A stretch of 64,000 bases of DNA from Opisthorchis felineus (GCA_004794785.1 SJOL01003881.1:149399-213398); one strand, 5' to 3'; shown: positions 24,086 to 37,783, counted from the first letter of the stretch. Numbers and translations are program-made. The notes: generated from the letters alone by a model not told the origin.

Positions 24086-27000
24086 ATTATCTTATTTGGA
24101 TTAGTAAGTGGTCGATCCTCTCAACCATTCGACGTGCCTGTCGAGCTCACAGTGTGTATCGCACAAAGGAAGGGCACAGTAAACTGGGTTGAAGACATCG
24201 CTTGAAGCACACAGTAGAACCATAAGGGTCCTAAAGTGAGTGTAGCTCAAGAGCTCACCCTAAATGGCATGGGGTCGTTGCAGTCCTTTAACGACTTTTT
24301 CAAGTCAGATACACGCGACAAGGAGTCTAGTTTGTTTATACAACTTATCCTCATGTGTTAAGCAGTGCATGAGTTCCCTGTTCCTACTTTTGACGGTCGT
24401 CACGCCAGATAACGTTCACCTTTAAAGTACGGTCCTCTGTGTACACCAAATTGGTCCACATACCAATCACGACAGTGGAGGTAACCGTTTGCTTCCCCAT
24501 CGTTCCAACTGACACCAGTTTCTCATTTAGCAAGACACCAAACCGTTAGTCCGTGAAGCAAAGTGGTCACCTGTGTCTATCATTTAAGCCATATTGTGTG
24601 ATCCATAGTGCAGTTCTGAGATCTTTAGTATCAATAAAACCCAACTAGTTAGACTAATTGAAACGATGAGCATCGTTCAATAACTTGTAAGTCGATGAAT
24701 ACGGGGTTTCATACATAATAGTTAAGAAGGACAACATGGGAGCGGAATTCTTTGGAAATGGCGCATTTAATTGGAACACTAAGGTCCGCCAACTCCGTTC
24801 AGTCGCTCAGCTGATGGGGGAATATAGACATCCAGCGTGAGCTCATAAGATTGCTCAGAAGATCGGTGAGTGTGGCTTTGACGCTGGATGGCGCATACGG
24901 TCACGCCTTGCCCCACCATGCTAGTTAAGCAACATGTTGTGATATGACCTTCAGTGCAAAACTGTAGGTGTGCTGCAAGGCAAGGAACAGACCGGTGCTC
25001 GGGACTACCAAACACATGACAGATTTGCTTTACTTGCAGCAAGTTCTGCAATTCCAGGGTGCTTGTTGTTTGACTTCACGCAACAGAGGACCTTCGGCCA
25101 AATGGTCGAGTAATGTGCAGTTCCGACTTTGTCTCGAGCTCCCGAGCGAACGCACGATTCGCATTCGTGTGCATACAATTACTTCAACGATCACTGCACA
25201 TTTTGGCGAATAGTGCACTGTGTTTTAGCTCCCCTTATTGGATCTCAAAGAATTCGGGGTTCATTTTGTTTGCCATAAGTGCAGTCGACGCAAAGCTCAT
25301 GCGTCTGTTGTATTGTGGATGAACATCTAGGCTCCTGTGGCTACCCCTCGTTCACCCGAAAATACAAGACATAGTGATACCCTACAGACTATCATCACGC
25401 TAATGGGAGGGTGGAGGATCATGCAAAGTGATGGCTGAGAGGGAAAGCGGTTGTGCCCCCTCTTCGCAGGGGCTTAATTGACGGGATACGTTCAGTCATT
25501 CTCAACTTCTGTACTTCTAAAACGAAGGTGAACAGCGTGAGACCTGCTGGCGTAGCAGATAGATATTTTGTAACAGGAGGGGTGACTTCAAGGCAGTACG
25601 CTGTTGTCCAACTTTCCCATCTTTCATGATATTGACCTCAGCGCTAGTGTTCCGTTATCATGAGTCACGGTATTCTAACCTGTGATAAAGCAAGTCTTTC
25701 AGAATTGGCACCAGTGCATCCGGTCGCTCTTCAATAAAAGTTTTTGACATGTAACCAAGCTATTCAAGTTATTCATCACTGTTTACTCGTTTTTTCATAG
25801 AAAATTATGCCCTAGTGGAAAACTGCCAGTTACCCAGTCCTCAGTGGGTTTTAATGATCTCATATTTCATTTGATTTCTCTCTCTCTACAGACATGACTT
25901 TTGAAATCGACTATTTGTGTGTAGGTTTGTGTGAGTTTACTCGGTGTACGGAAACTGGCTGAAACACCGATTACATGTGAATTAATGTTGCCGTACTGTT
26001 GCTTGAAATAACTAACAACACGATCAATCCTTTGAAGTCTTTGTGTTCTATTAATTTAGTGGAGATCTGTCTTATTGTCTGTGTGTGAAGAGCCTGTGTC
26101 TCGTTTAAGTTACCCCGTACTGATCTCTGCAGGTTGTCTGATTCTGCACTAAACAGCCCACACACACTTCAGATGTGGTACCATTCTTGGGTCATCACTA
26201 ATACGTGTCTATTCACGTAAACTCGTAATGTGTTCTTGTGAGGTGGGTGTTCCTGTATCTCTGAGTGCTAACTGGTTTACCTTACAACATTGTTATCAGT
26301 GCTGGCCCAAAAGATCTACACACCAGGAACTCTGGCTTTTGGAAGCACACAATATAAATAGCAAGGCAAATATATTGTGTCTTATAATTACTTTGTTTAT
26401 CGTGGTTTTCTGCAGAATGACGTGTTTGTTTAATTTATATGTCGGGTTGTCGTGGTTTAGAGTGAGGTCTGCACATATGGATGTCTGGCATTCCTCACCA
26501 ATCCTACGTTCAAACGTTCCACATTCGCTCTTCCAATAGTGATCCAAAGTTTTAGTTGACCATCCAAGTGGTATCGCCACCAAGGGACAGGATGCTGGTG
26601 TTGGTTTGCTTGGTTCTTCCATTTCTTGGTGTCTGAAGGTTTGAAGGGACCTTCGGCGCTATTAAATGAGTTTGGAAATCTTTTGAGTATCGAAATCCCC
26701 TGGGCTAACGCGAGTTGAAATGGATTCGTCACCGCTTATGTGTATAGAATGTCTAAGTCTGTACCCGTAAAGGACTTGGTATCATCCGTGACCGATGGAG
26801 TTTGCAAATGAAATGATGCGATTGAGAGCTCGCTGGGAGTTAATAAGCTGTTACTCCGGTGCAACGATTTCCCCAGCTAAAAGGAACAGAATTAACTGAG
26901 CACCAGGGTGAGCAGATGGTGTCCAATATAGTTACTACTGAACCGGTGGTGGACATTATTTGGCGAATGATCTTACCCCCTCATCATACATGCTCACTCG

Positions 27001-30000
27001 TCCTCGACTTTGTAAGTTGAAGCTGTTTCGGAGTCATGCCACTAAATTGCTTTATTCTCCTCAATAATCTTCAGTCAACACTGTCTAAAACTAAACATGA
27101 ATCTAGGCAGCTCCTCTATTGTGATATTGGGATTCTAATCCGTGCTGAACGGCTCTAAGCAGTGGGAACCACCCAAGTTTGGTCGTGTTCGGCTGACAAA
27201 TGGTCTGCAAGCAATGACCGATGATTTGCAGATGGTACAGCCTTTGAGGACTGATAATAAGTTCTAGGTGTTCCGCTTAGTTTGTTTCTTTTTTTCACGC
27301 AGGACGGTGCAAAGCTCATAATGGATGCAGTGGACCTGAGGAGTGTCTTCAAACCTCTGATGGAATGCCACTTTACGGGGCGTCTGGTTTTATCTAGTGT
27401 CTACACGATTCATGGTCGTTACCATGGGGACAGCCGGAACCACTAAACTGGTGTTTTTGTATCCGATCCATTGCACTGTTTCAACAAATTTTGGAAGAGT
27501 CGTCTCACCGTAATCATCATTCACTTTCCACTCAGAGTTTACCCAGACTTCTTACGCAGCAACTAGTTTGCTTTGGTCACCTTGTGCGACCCCCCATTGT
27601 TCATCCCGAATTAAGCTGGGATGGTGGGTCACCAGACCTGTCACGCCACACGTTCCAACTCCCAACTCCAACTCTCCAACTCAGACCACGAGCGCAATGC
27701 ACTAAATTTTGTCTACTATTTAATGTGAAAATGCCCCCAGACAAGACATTCCAGTCACTTAGCAACGGACGAACGTTTCCTAATCCCATTTCGAGACAAT
27801 AGGCACATGACAACGGTGGTTTGTGTAGAAGACAATAGTAGGAGCCATAACAACGGAAAACCCAATGTTCTACAATATTCTACTCTAATCAACACCACTG
27901 ACGTCAGTGAGGCGAAAAATTGCACATGATCACAAACTTTAAACGTGTTCACTCTTGATAGAGTTGAGGCAACCAAGTGGTCCGCTCCACTTTCCCTCAA
28001 TTGTGTCAAAGAAAGACCGTCAACTCACAGTAACTTCATCTGAAGGAGAAGTAGCTAACATGTCTGTCCGTCATCTTTCGAGTTTGCGCTAACAAACTGC
28101 CATTGATTGTTCACCTTTTGACCGATCGCTTTGTACTTGTGAATAGCCATATTTGGCATGAAACAGCGCAGACAAGCCTGTGGACGTTCCATATAGTTTG
28201 TCGAATTGGTCCACTGTACAGGTAGACAAGTTAGCCAGTCAACGTGTTTTCGTGTGGGCTGTTCTCGAAGAAAGGTCACACTTGCTACATTTCTTCCATG
28301 GCTGTGCCAAGCACAGAGAAGTTACTGAGAATTTTACTCCGTTCACTAGTAGACATCTAGTCTCCTCTTTTTTAAGAGGAAGACAATCCATTCAATTGGA
28401 AATGAAGTTGCGATCCCCGTGTACGGTCCAAAGTGGCATGCACAAAACATTTCAATATGCAGAACGTCTGCACTGCGTGGGGACGCAGCTTGACCGCCCG
28501 TATTTCGCAACATTGCTGCCGTAGATCGTGTTTAACATACCCTCAACATTTGTGAACTTTCCTAAACCTCAGCCTTAGCACCTTTAAACACTCGCGTTTT
28601 TAACCGTAGATTGTAGCTCACTACCAAGTCCTTCGAGAACACCCCGTGGGTCCATATTCTAAAGTGCACACGAATTTTCATCCTTATCAGCTGTAGTTCG
28701 ACGATGAACTTGCACGTAAAAAAAGTAACGTGTACAAGACCGCATCGTAAATCCTGTAGGTAGTAGGCTTAGACTCACAGTCGGGAAATAACACGTTTGT
28801 ACACGATTGGACAGTGAATTTGAAGCTCGTTCGAGATATCACAAACATAGTTGGCTAAATTTGATTGATGATAGCCAGGATCAGAAATGTTTGAACAAGA
28901 TTTACGCGTTACTAGTTCACTTTCACAGAGCAATAATGAAGCGGGGGAAATGAAGAGAAGATATTAAGATTGAGATTTTCAACACACTTGTCTCCGTCAA
29001 AATGTACCTAGGCGTAAATAGGCCCTTTTGAAGGTGCTCGTTTTCTGAGTTAACTTGCATAAAAAAAATGCAAATATTGGCTGTGACAAAATCAATATCA
29101 CAGTTCGAAGTAGACCCTGGTCCTAGTGTCGCCGTCGCGGTTCGACAGAACGAAAGAGTATGGTCACACCGAGTGAGATATGCGAGTGACTAAGGGTTGT
29201 TCGGATTCGGTTTAAGTTTACATAATAAGTTTATAAAAGTCGATCATGTCACGGCAACCGGTGGAAAAACAAAACATCGGAAATACGGATATACTTTAGA
29301 TACTGATTTTATGGTTATTGCACCTCATAATCTGCCCCAGAATTCCGATTAGATACTTGCAGAATAACTATACACTTGTTGATATCAAGTTATGCACAAT
29401 GACCAGAGTCGTCCTTAGACACTCTCTGTATTGCTTGTTGCTTAATAAATTAGTCAAACAGGTGTAGAGAACATGGTTGAAGCAGTGCAGACACACTCAT
29501 AACCGTTTTCGAGGTTCACGGAGAACCTACAGACAGCTATTCTCCAGCATTTCTGCGGAAGATGCCGGTAGTCATTTCGGACTGAGTTTGTCATGAAAGG
29601 TTCACACAGAGCTAACTAGCCACTGGGTGGCCAATGAGGCATATAGTTGCATTTTCAGTACTCCTGTTTCCACTTCATTATTTGTACATTTTCAAAGTTT
29701 TCCTGGCAATGTGTGGAGTCAGAAATACAGTACATTCTATCATAAGATCTTGCGTATAGCTTACTTCTGGCCAAGTTTGCTACATGTAATCTACTGTTAG
29801 TGGTTTTGTGCCGTGTGTAAAATAGAGCTGGAGGTATTTAGACACTGGGTTGTCGGCTGATAGTGACTACGCAGCAGTTAGGCTCAACAAAACTGTGCGA
29901 AAAGCTAAAGGTGGCTTCATCAAGGAACAAATGTCTGAAATTAAGACTACCAGCAGCGTTATTCTCTGGCTCGGCGATCGAAATCTAGGACAGTTTAGTT

Positions 30001-31560
30001 CAATATACCCGCTCTATGGTCGTCAGCATTTTCACCGGGTCCGTAAAGTACCGGAAGATCACAGTCGATGTTCATCTTGATACTTCTTTGATATTTCTCA
30101 AATGATATTGTAAGTATATTACTCGAATGTCCTGTGGTCAGCATTGCCTGGATTAGGTTCTTTTAGGGTGGTAAGTCTTATCGTTGTTCCCGTGACAATG
30201 CCATGATAAATTTTAGGCATGGTTGAAAATCGTAGACTGGTTGAGCTCACCGCAATGACACTGCTGCTGAAGGTTCAAACAGAAGACAAGGTGAGAATTT
30301 TCCGTTACCCCCATTTGCTCTGGACTTATGAGACCAGGAGACTTATTAGAACCCATTCATCTGTCACAACAACATTGCTGGTTGTTGTGGTGGGACGCAA
30401 ACCGTGTATAAAACTTTGGTAAATGATGCGAGTGTGACTAAATGTGTGACAGTCACCTCCACATTTTCAAGCACATCTATAACACCCACACCAAAATGGG
30501 CCTCTTCCAGTCTATCACTGTAAGGAATGTTGGTTTTAGAAACCGTGATCAATTTGTTTGTCAGCCCTGTTTTTTTCCCTCAAATTCGCACATTCGAGCT
30601 TCGCGAGGCAGTGTACTTCAAGTCTTTAGCAAGTAATGATGGCATGTGAGGATGATGTGTATGAGGATCAGATTAATAAGCGGAAGCCCCATGAAAAGTA
30701 GCCAGAAAAAAATATATCGGACGAAGGAATCATTACACAAATCGGGGACTGGTAGAATATAGTTCTTCTCTCTCGCAGTGATAACCGGTTTATGTTGTCC
30801 AACTTATGCTTCAAAAAAAAGACCACCCCCCACCACTCGGCAGAAATTTGATACAGGAACAAATTTTGAACTAAGTAGCCTGGGTGTTCCACAGAAATTG
30901 ATTATAGAATTATCCGGCGACGGTACTTACAAATCAGCTTGTTACCTATGACTGAGGTTTGCCACCAATGACAGCGACCTCCAAGTATTATATGGAGTGT
31001 CGATTTCATCGCCCTGCCTAATACGGTAGGTACTGCACCAAGGAAAATGTTGTTGGAGCTCTTAACAAGGAGGAATACCGAAGATCTGTAGCACTTCTAG
31101 CGCTGTGGTTCCTGAGACTACAATACTTCACATGGGTATTGTGAATTGTAGTTGCTAACACTGTTCGTAAAACCAAAAGTCAATGTTCAAACCCATGTTT
31201 TTTCTCATTAGTCTCACTACACTGTAGACAGCTAAAGCAGTGGGAACGAGTGCTGTATTTTCGTATGGCCCGCGACTAGACTTTATGTTTCAATCTGCAT
31301 GGTGCTTGATCTTATTTAAAGATAAAAATAATGAATCAGTCTGTAATTAGATCTCATTAAAGGTATTCTTGTACCGAACTCTAAGAAAATGAGAGCGATT
31401 CCATGTGGATAATTTTGGAATTAGCAGATATGCAACAGAAGGCTCTTCGATAAGCTTCACTCTTATCTAGACATCTTCAACCTCGTATACTTTTGTTCAC
31501 CTGAGTATGACTAGGCTGAATATCTACCGAAGTTTAACAGTTGTTGATGGTGCATTGTTA
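24086..31560. other. Intergenic, no gene recognised
   Basis: 7.5 kb without a supported gene. An exon-like island at 30217-30290 (acceptor TTTTAG, donor GTGAGA, reads MVENRRLVELTAM) is the only candidate and cannot be linked to neighbours. ORFs near 26.3-26.7, 27.5-27.8 and 28.1-28.5 kb show no family motif I recognise. Confidence 0.4.
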
Positions 31561-31633
31561 AGAAAGCTGCTGACTGTTTTCCAGTTTACTGAGAGCAGGA
31601 CACGGAAACAACTTACGCCGTCGTGGTCATGAC

Positions 31634-34600
31634 ATGATCATGACAGCTAGCCAAAGACGCAGCCATACCCGGCGGTCACGAAGCAGACGGAGCCAGTTAG
31701 AACCCTGTTTTGACGCAATACTTGCAACATTTGATAACCAGATCGATGCTCGTCGCAGGTACGTTACAATCAGAGTAAAGGGAAGCACGGTTCGACTGCA
31801 GCTCGATACGGCTTCCGATATTACGACTGTTTCCCGGCGCACCTGGAGAAAGATCGGATCACCGAACCTCAGACAAACAATGAACACTGCCAGAAATGCT
31901 TCAGGTGGTAAGCTTCAACTACTTGGTGAATTCGATTGTGAGATGGAGATAACAGGCCATTGTGATTGTGGTATAGTCTATCTTGCTGCTTGTGAACTTA
32001 ATCTCCTGGGTATAGACTAGATCGATCGCTTGCATCTTTCAACATTGTCAATCGACAACTTATGTGTATCAAAACTAACCCAAATCTCGAGAGTGTCTGG
32101 GGCGAGTAACCCAGTCGATGCCGCGATCCTACGACTACAACAGAAATATGATGACGTGTTCAGCGAAGGTCTTGGATGCTGCTTGAAAGCAAAAGCGGTG
32201 CTTCATCTGCGCCCGGACGTCCAGCCAGTTTTCAGACCCAAAAGGCCAGTGACATACGCGGTTTTACCAACCTTGATGCCGAACTCAAAAGCCTTGAAGA
32301 TGCCGGAGTCCTTAAACCGGTGAGTTACTCCTCATGGGCTGCACCAATCATGGTTGTCAAAAATCCAAAGGGTGCCGTACGTATCTGTGCCGATTACTCT
32401 ACGGGTTTTAATGATGCCTTGGACAGTCATCACTATCCATTGCCGTTACCTGACGATATTTTTACCAAGATGAACGGTGGCACGTATTTTGCAAAGTTGG
32501 ATCTTTCAGAAGCCTACCTGCAAGTTGAAGTCTCAGAGGAATCCAGACACCTTCTGACGATTAATATGCACCGTGACCTATTCCAGTACACTCGATTGCC
32601 ATTCGGAGTAAAAACTGCGCCATCCATCTTCCAGCAGATTATGGACACGATGCTGTGTGATCTGACCGGAGTTGCCGCATACCTTGACGACATCATCGCC
32701 GTGGGGGCCACTAAGATGACCTTCTGTCCCGGTTGGACGCTGTCCTTCAGCGGATAAATTACTACGGGTTCTGGCTAAAGAAAGGAAAATGTGAGTTCCT
32801 CTTGAGTTCTGTGAAATACCTTGGTTTTGTTATCGACAAAAGTGGCTGTCGACCTGACCCGTCCAATATCTTCGCAATTACGAGAATGCCCTACCATCGA
32901 ATGTTGCTGAAGTCAAGTCTTTTTTGGGGTTGATTAGCTACTATAGCGCCTTCCTGCCAATTATGCATCGGTTGCGCGAACCTTTCAACAAAATTTTGAC
33001 CAAAGGACGTCAGTGGGATTAGTCACGCGACTGTCAGCTTGCATTCGAAGAAGCGAAGAGGCTGTTGCAGTCTGAACTTTTACTCAAGCACTTTAACTCC
33101 CAACTGCCTATCGTTCTCACAACTGACGCATCGAACCGTGGAGTTGGTGCAGTCATTGCTCACACATTTCCTGATGGCACGCAAAGGCGATCGCTCATGC
33201 CGCAAGGTCGCCGGCTCCAGCTGAATGGAATTACGGTCAGATTGAGAAAGAAGCGCTAGCCATCATTTTTGGATGAAAATGTTCCACAAAATGCTTTACG
33301 CCCGAAACTTCACGCTTGTGACGGATCACAAACCACTGCTGGCTATATTCGGCTCCAAGAAAGGTATCCTGGTCTACACAGCCAACCGTCTACAACGATG
33401 GGGCACGCTTCCGCTCGGCTACAACTTTACTATAAAGTGCGCCTCAACCGAGAAAATTGGGCAGGCTGATGCGCTAACGCACTTAATTGCTTCCCATGAA
33501 ATAGAACCAGAAGACACCGTCATAGCAACCGTTGCCGTCTGACCGGAAGTCCGTGCTGTGGTGTTGGAGGCCATGAACCAACTACCCGTGACTTTTGACG
33601 CGGTCCGAGATGCCACCAAAAATGACAAATGACTACAAAAGGCAATGGAGTACCACCAATCCAGCTGGCCAACAACCTGTCCATCAGGGGAACTCCGGAA
33701 ACTTTTCAATCAAATTGTCATTCCCACCGAACTTCGCCACCGGGTCCTAGCACAGTTCCACAGTGGACATCTAGGGATAAGCCACATGAAAGCCCTTGCT
33801 CGCAGCTATGTTTACTGGCCCGGTATGGATGAACACATGGAGCAGGTATGTCGGAGTTGTCTCCGTTGCACAGCTGCCCAGAAGTTACTCAACCGACAGT
33901 CGCCGCAGCCTTGGCCACAGCCAGAAAAACCATGGTCGCGCATTCATGTGGATTTTGCCAGGCCAATTAACGGACAAAGCTTCCCCATCGTTGTCGATGC
34001 ACTCAGTAAGTGGCCCGAAGTCCTTATTATGTCTGAGGCAACAACGGTGGCAACCATCACTAAACTGCGGCATTTGTTTTCAATATTCGGTATCCCGGAA
34101 ACTATTGTGTCCGACAATGCTACTCAGTTCACATCCCATCAGTTTGGCGAACTCGTTCGAAGACACGACATGACACATGTTACTTCCCCACCATTCCATC
34201 CCCAATCCAACGGTCAAGCTGAACGGTTCGTAGACACCTTTAGACGCACGTTGACAAAAGAAGAAGGGGAAGGGACCACGGCAGAAGTCCTGGATACGTT
34301 CCTGCTGAATTATACAGCAACTCCTAATCCACAGTCTCCGGACGGTCGCTCCCCAGCATAGGTTATGATGAACAGATGGTTGAGACTTACCCATGACGCT
34401 ATCCTGCCAACACTTACGTGTTTTCAATCACCGACAGGGAAACCAACGTTCAGGCCTTGAAACCGTGTGCTTTTGAGGGACTATTGCCCCGGACACCGAA
34501 GATGGATTGTTGGAGTCGTCCTCAAAAGAACCGGTCAGGTGATTTACAGCGTCCAAGTGGGATCATTGATATGGAAACGACATGTCAATCAGCCACGGCC

Positions 34601-34676
34601 GACTGAGTGCCCGATCCCAAAAGCGGAAGAACAGTTACTAGACTTCAACCTGCTGCTTGAAACCTTTGACCTCTAA
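31634..34676 (+). pseudogene. Gypsy pol pseudogene (protease-RT-RNase H-integrase)
   Basis: RT motifs in order: AAPIMVVKNPKGAVRICADY, KLDLSEAYLQ, LPFGVKTAPSIFQQ and the catalytic AAYLDDIIAV near 32676-32702. After a frameshift come KCEFLLSSVKYLGFVID, RNase H TTDASNRGVGAVIAH, DHKPLLAIFG and QADALTHLI. Integrase shows the zinc motif HLGISHMKALARS..YWPG..CRSCLRC and the DDE core: HVDFA, VSDNATQF, and NGQAERFVD. The tail RRWIVGVVLKRTGQVIY resembles GPY/F modules. At least three frameshifts and two in-frame stops prevent a full polyprotein, although catalytic residues of RT and integrase survive, suggesting fairly recent insertion. Confidence 0.9.
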
Positions 34677-34831
34677 AAATCAGCACCAATAGCCACCGCT
34701 TCACATGTACCGTCCAAGACGGACTCATTGCTGCAACCAAGACGCCGTACCGGTCGCGCCAGAAGACTGGTGGAACCTTTTCAACTTGATCCGCGCCGAA
34801 AATCTTACGTTGAATAGCCTAAAGGGGGAGA

Positions 34832-35124
34832 TATCAGGAAGGTCAGATTCTTGAAAGCAACCCAGGACGCTCGGAACCCACTGAGACCCCAAAACTCTAC
34901 CAAAATCTCGATAGGAAAGCCGTCAAGCATCCAGGCCAATCAAGCATTCAATCAATTCAGCAGCAGCCTGGGTCGATGGAAGTAGAGTTCAAATAGCGTG
35001 AGGTCCCTTGTAAGTGTTGCACTCGCACGCACTCGCTTGTTCGCAATAAACCTGTTGTGTTCCTTATCGGTGATTCTTTTTTCGGCACTAGGCACTGGAG
35101 CGAAAACAGCAGTCAGATATAACA
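34832..35124 (+). repeat. Gypsy 3' LTR (presumed)
   Basis: Begins just after the polypurine tract AAAGGGGGAG as TATCAGGAAGG (TG start apparently mutated) and includes AATAAA at 35045-35050. The right end is put at ATAACA by analogy with TG...CA ends. No second copy is in the window to confirm it. Confidence 0.55.
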
Positions 35125-36559
35125 GAAACTAGCCACGAATTCGGGCTGTGCAGTTGATCTGGATGAAACGCACTGTCTGTAAGTATCGGTTACTCCAGAG
35201 ATCACTCTTCTCAAGTGTCATATCGTTCCTTGTAGAAGTCAGGTACATGCATCAGCAACACTAGCACAGCGGTATAGGGAACAAAATTGGACAGGACATT
35301 TTGTTACTTAGCAACTACCTCATTTCTAGACAACAGACAAAAGAATAGGCGTTACTTCGGCAGAAAACAATAGAAACAGACCCGACAGCATATAAACTCA
35401 TGGAGTTACGCTACTTCCCCATAAACGAAGCACACGATTGTAAGTTAGCAGGTGCTTATTGCCAAACAATGGTGACTTGCTTTAACCACGTTTGTGCGCA
35501 CGACACGGTGTAATTAACATTCCCTTAGCAATGCCGATTCCTTGTCCCATAAAACCCTGTCTCAAATCCCTTGACACTCAAATGATCACCTTAATTCGAA
35601 GGACCTTTGACTTCAGTTGAAGACAAGCCTATCTTTTTTTCCGGAAAAGATGGTTAACTTAGAAGCTAGCCTGTGGATACCGAGGAGAGATCGAATGTTT
35701 GATCTAGGTTTTATCTTCTGGACCATTTGAACCCCTCTGCCTAAAAATATCAGCCGAACAACATTCCCCCAAATAATTTCTGTCACTTCAACCGTTCCCT
35801 AAATAGAGTAACTTTTGATAATTTAGCGAGTGACAGCGCACAATGTTTAGAGGTCTTGGGAATGGTGTGTTCCGATCCTCGTAGGGAACACAGAATGACC
35901 ACAATAAAATGCTCTCGATCAAACCCACCTTGCTGGAAATTCACTTACACTTAATTAATTTAAATCCTTTTGATCGGTACACATGTAAGTACTGTGATCA
36001 ACCGATCGGTTGCAGTAAGCACGTTGACATCATCCCGCAAGACAGTATGATAACAAATGAATATTGTACGCATTCTAACTCGTGGCACACTCCGTTGATG
36101 ATTGACAAATACCAGCAGTAATATACACATTTAGCGCACCATATCTTCAACACTTCCATCGCCTCAGAACAAGCGGCTGAGTGATGTTGGGTTACGTCAG
36201 CTGAATGTATTCTGAAAAATAACAAAATAAGTAAAGTGACCGAAGAGCGCCAGCGATGTTTCCCACTTGTGGAATGTCATTGTTTTAAAAGCAGTTCCTG
36301 ATTCGGAGAGTTTATGCAATTCTTCCGGTATCCCCAATATAGTGCTCCTCTTGCCAGGGACCGTAGAGGAAACCAACACTTTGAGCGGATGTGATCCCAC
36401 GCACGGAATTTTTTCAGGAACACCCTAGAGGCAAAACAGTTTGCAGAACCAAGTAAGGGTTATGTGCGGCTGAAGTATTCTTAGTCTGCTAGAAAAGTAG
36501 CGGATGCGATATATTTATGTAAGTATTCCCATTCTAAGTCAAAACACAAAGGTTTGTGA
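35125..36559. other. Intergenic, no gene recognised, one minus-strand exon-like ORF
   Basis: On the minus strand 36424-36197 reads GVPEKIPCVGSHPLKVLV after an acceptor TGCCTCTAG and stays open for about 75 codons. It could be an exon but has no family match and only a weak donor (GTGGGA). Confidence 0.3.
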
Positions 36560-37080
36560 CGTTATGGGTTCGACAGCGTCTCTTCTGGCAAACAGCCATC
36601 CTAAAGTTAACAAAACTATACAAAAATTGGAGATGAGTACAGTTTGAGCAGAGATATGTTGTCGTCAAATCGGATGTGTAAATGATGAAAATATCTTCCG
36701 TATAACGTTTGCGAAAACCTGGTTGTTCAGTAATGGTCTCTAAAATAGTGTGTTCAATTTAGCTGACAAAAGTATCAGCTAGTACACTTTCGAGCGGATA
36801 GCCCATCACAACTCCATCTCTTTGGCGATAGATAATGTTATTGAATGGAAATTGAGAACGTTGTTAAAGTACCTCATATAGTTCAACAGCTGGAATAGAG
36901 AAGCCAATAGTGGAGTCGATGGTAAAGTGGCATATATAATCAATCGTTTTTAATAGAGGCACATTAGTGAACAAAGATTCAGTGTTAAATAAGCGCATAT
37001 TTCTGTTAGTGACAGAAATGTTCTGGACTGACTGCGGATCCAAAGGTGTCCTAAAGTCTGTGGATGCACAACTGTCTGAG
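36560..37080 (-). mobile_element. Penelope-like element, reverse transcriptase remnant
   Basis: Minus-strand reading gives PLE-type RT blocks in order: LDPQSVQN near 37045, NTESLFTNVPLLKTIDYIC near 36980, FPFNNIIYRQRDGVVMGYPL near 36830, and KRYTEDIFIIYTSD near 36700, where the usual YVDD is YTED. Several stops and shifts lie between. GIY-YIG endonuclease was not found on either side. Confidence 0.75.
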
Positions 37081-37164
37081 CATGTGTTAGACTAAGTCTT
37101 TTATCCGGTGAGCGATAGTGTGATACGATTAGTCGTTCATATCAAGTATCGGTCTTAGCGAACA

Positions 37165-37335
37165 CATTCATCCTAGCTGGAATGTGGCGGGTTCGAGACT
37201 GTCCGGAGTTTCGTGAGATACACACTGCTGATGATTCCCAGTAAGGGTGAAACAGATTTATACTGCTCCTCGGTCTTTCAGCATAGACTACATTCACTTA
37301 CACAATAAAATCATCACAAAACTTCCCAACTCTCC
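37165..37335 (+). mobile_element. Hammerhead-bearing SINE-like repeat, copy A (degenerate)
   Basis: B-box-like GGTTCGAGACT (37190-37200) is followed by the hammerhead core CTGATGA (37228-37234), a stem-II-like TTCCCAGTAAGGGT, and GAAA (37249-37252). The stem III/cleavage region (CAGATTTATACTGC) is disrupted relative to the pattern inferred from 62.6 kb. The tail GTCTTTCAGCATAGAC..CACAATAAAATCA matches copy B at 52.4 kb. It sits beside the Penelope remnant, in opposite orientation. Confidence 0.65.
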
Positions 37336-37452
37336 TCGAACTACCAACAATCATTTATTTATTTTAGACAGTCAGTACACGCGACGGATGAAATACCTAC
37401 CAGGTTTTAGATACTAGAAGTGAGGCATTGTGATAAGAGCCTTATCTGTTAA

Positions 37453-37602
37453 TCATTTCAGACATTCGTTCAGTTGAGTTTCTATTTTCCTTGCGCGATC
37501 CTTCTCGTCGGCTCCGGTACATTTCATCTCATGAGAGATTTTTTCGTAGTTTTTTTTGGATAAAATCAGATTGTTTTGGCAGCACCATTCCAGAATCTTT
37601 TT
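37453..37602 (-). CDS. Terminal exon of an unrecognised minus-strand gene
   Basis: 50 codons from acceptor CATCCCGTTCAG to a TGA at 37453-37455. Reads KKILEWCCQNNLILSKKNYE and ends ARKIETQLNECLK, a charged, helix-like C-terminus with clear codon-like composition. I do not recognise the family. It starts in phase 0, which does not join with the neighbouring exon at 37784 by that exon's strong donor, so an unseen small exon, an alternative donor (after GAACGA) or a lesion is needed. Confidence 0.5.
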   Translation of the reverse strand, partial: KKILEWCCQNNLILSKKNYEKISHEMKCTGADEKDRARKIETQLNECLK

Positions 37603-37783
37603 CTGAACGGGATGAAATCATGTGGGATCGCTTGTCGATGGTTCGGTGTTACTGGTCTTTATAGTCCACAGACCAAGCTACTTGGGAACTAGACCGACCA
37701 GGCACGTGATCAGTTTGATTACCGCTCATCTAATCAATACCAACCACCAGATTAACCCTGGGGAATTGTGCTGGGTGACTTAC

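Larger units (their letters stand above)
31600..35124 (+). mobile_element. Gypsy (CsRn1-like) LTR retrotransposon, 5'-truncated and inactivated
   Basis: Order of domains: aspartic protease near 31790-31835 (LQLDTASDITTVS, DTA in place of the common DTG), RT 32240-32950, RNase H 33060-33540, integrase 33645-34361, and a post-integrase GPY/F-like stretch to 34676. A polypurine tract at 34821-34830 is followed by a 3' LTR to about 35124. No gag, tRNA primer site or 5' LTR matching the 3' LTR is visible upstream, so the insertion is incomplete at its 5' side. Frameshifts near 32265 and 32715 and stops at 32018 and 33629 break pol. The CsRn1 label is from the trematode context and general pol resemblance and is tentative; Gypsy membership is firm. 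Confidence 0.9.

Noticed and set aside
27491..27802. LVCFGHLVRPP resembling the RTE LGHVLRMP motif
   Set aside because: No other RTE block is found on either side; a single short match is not enough.
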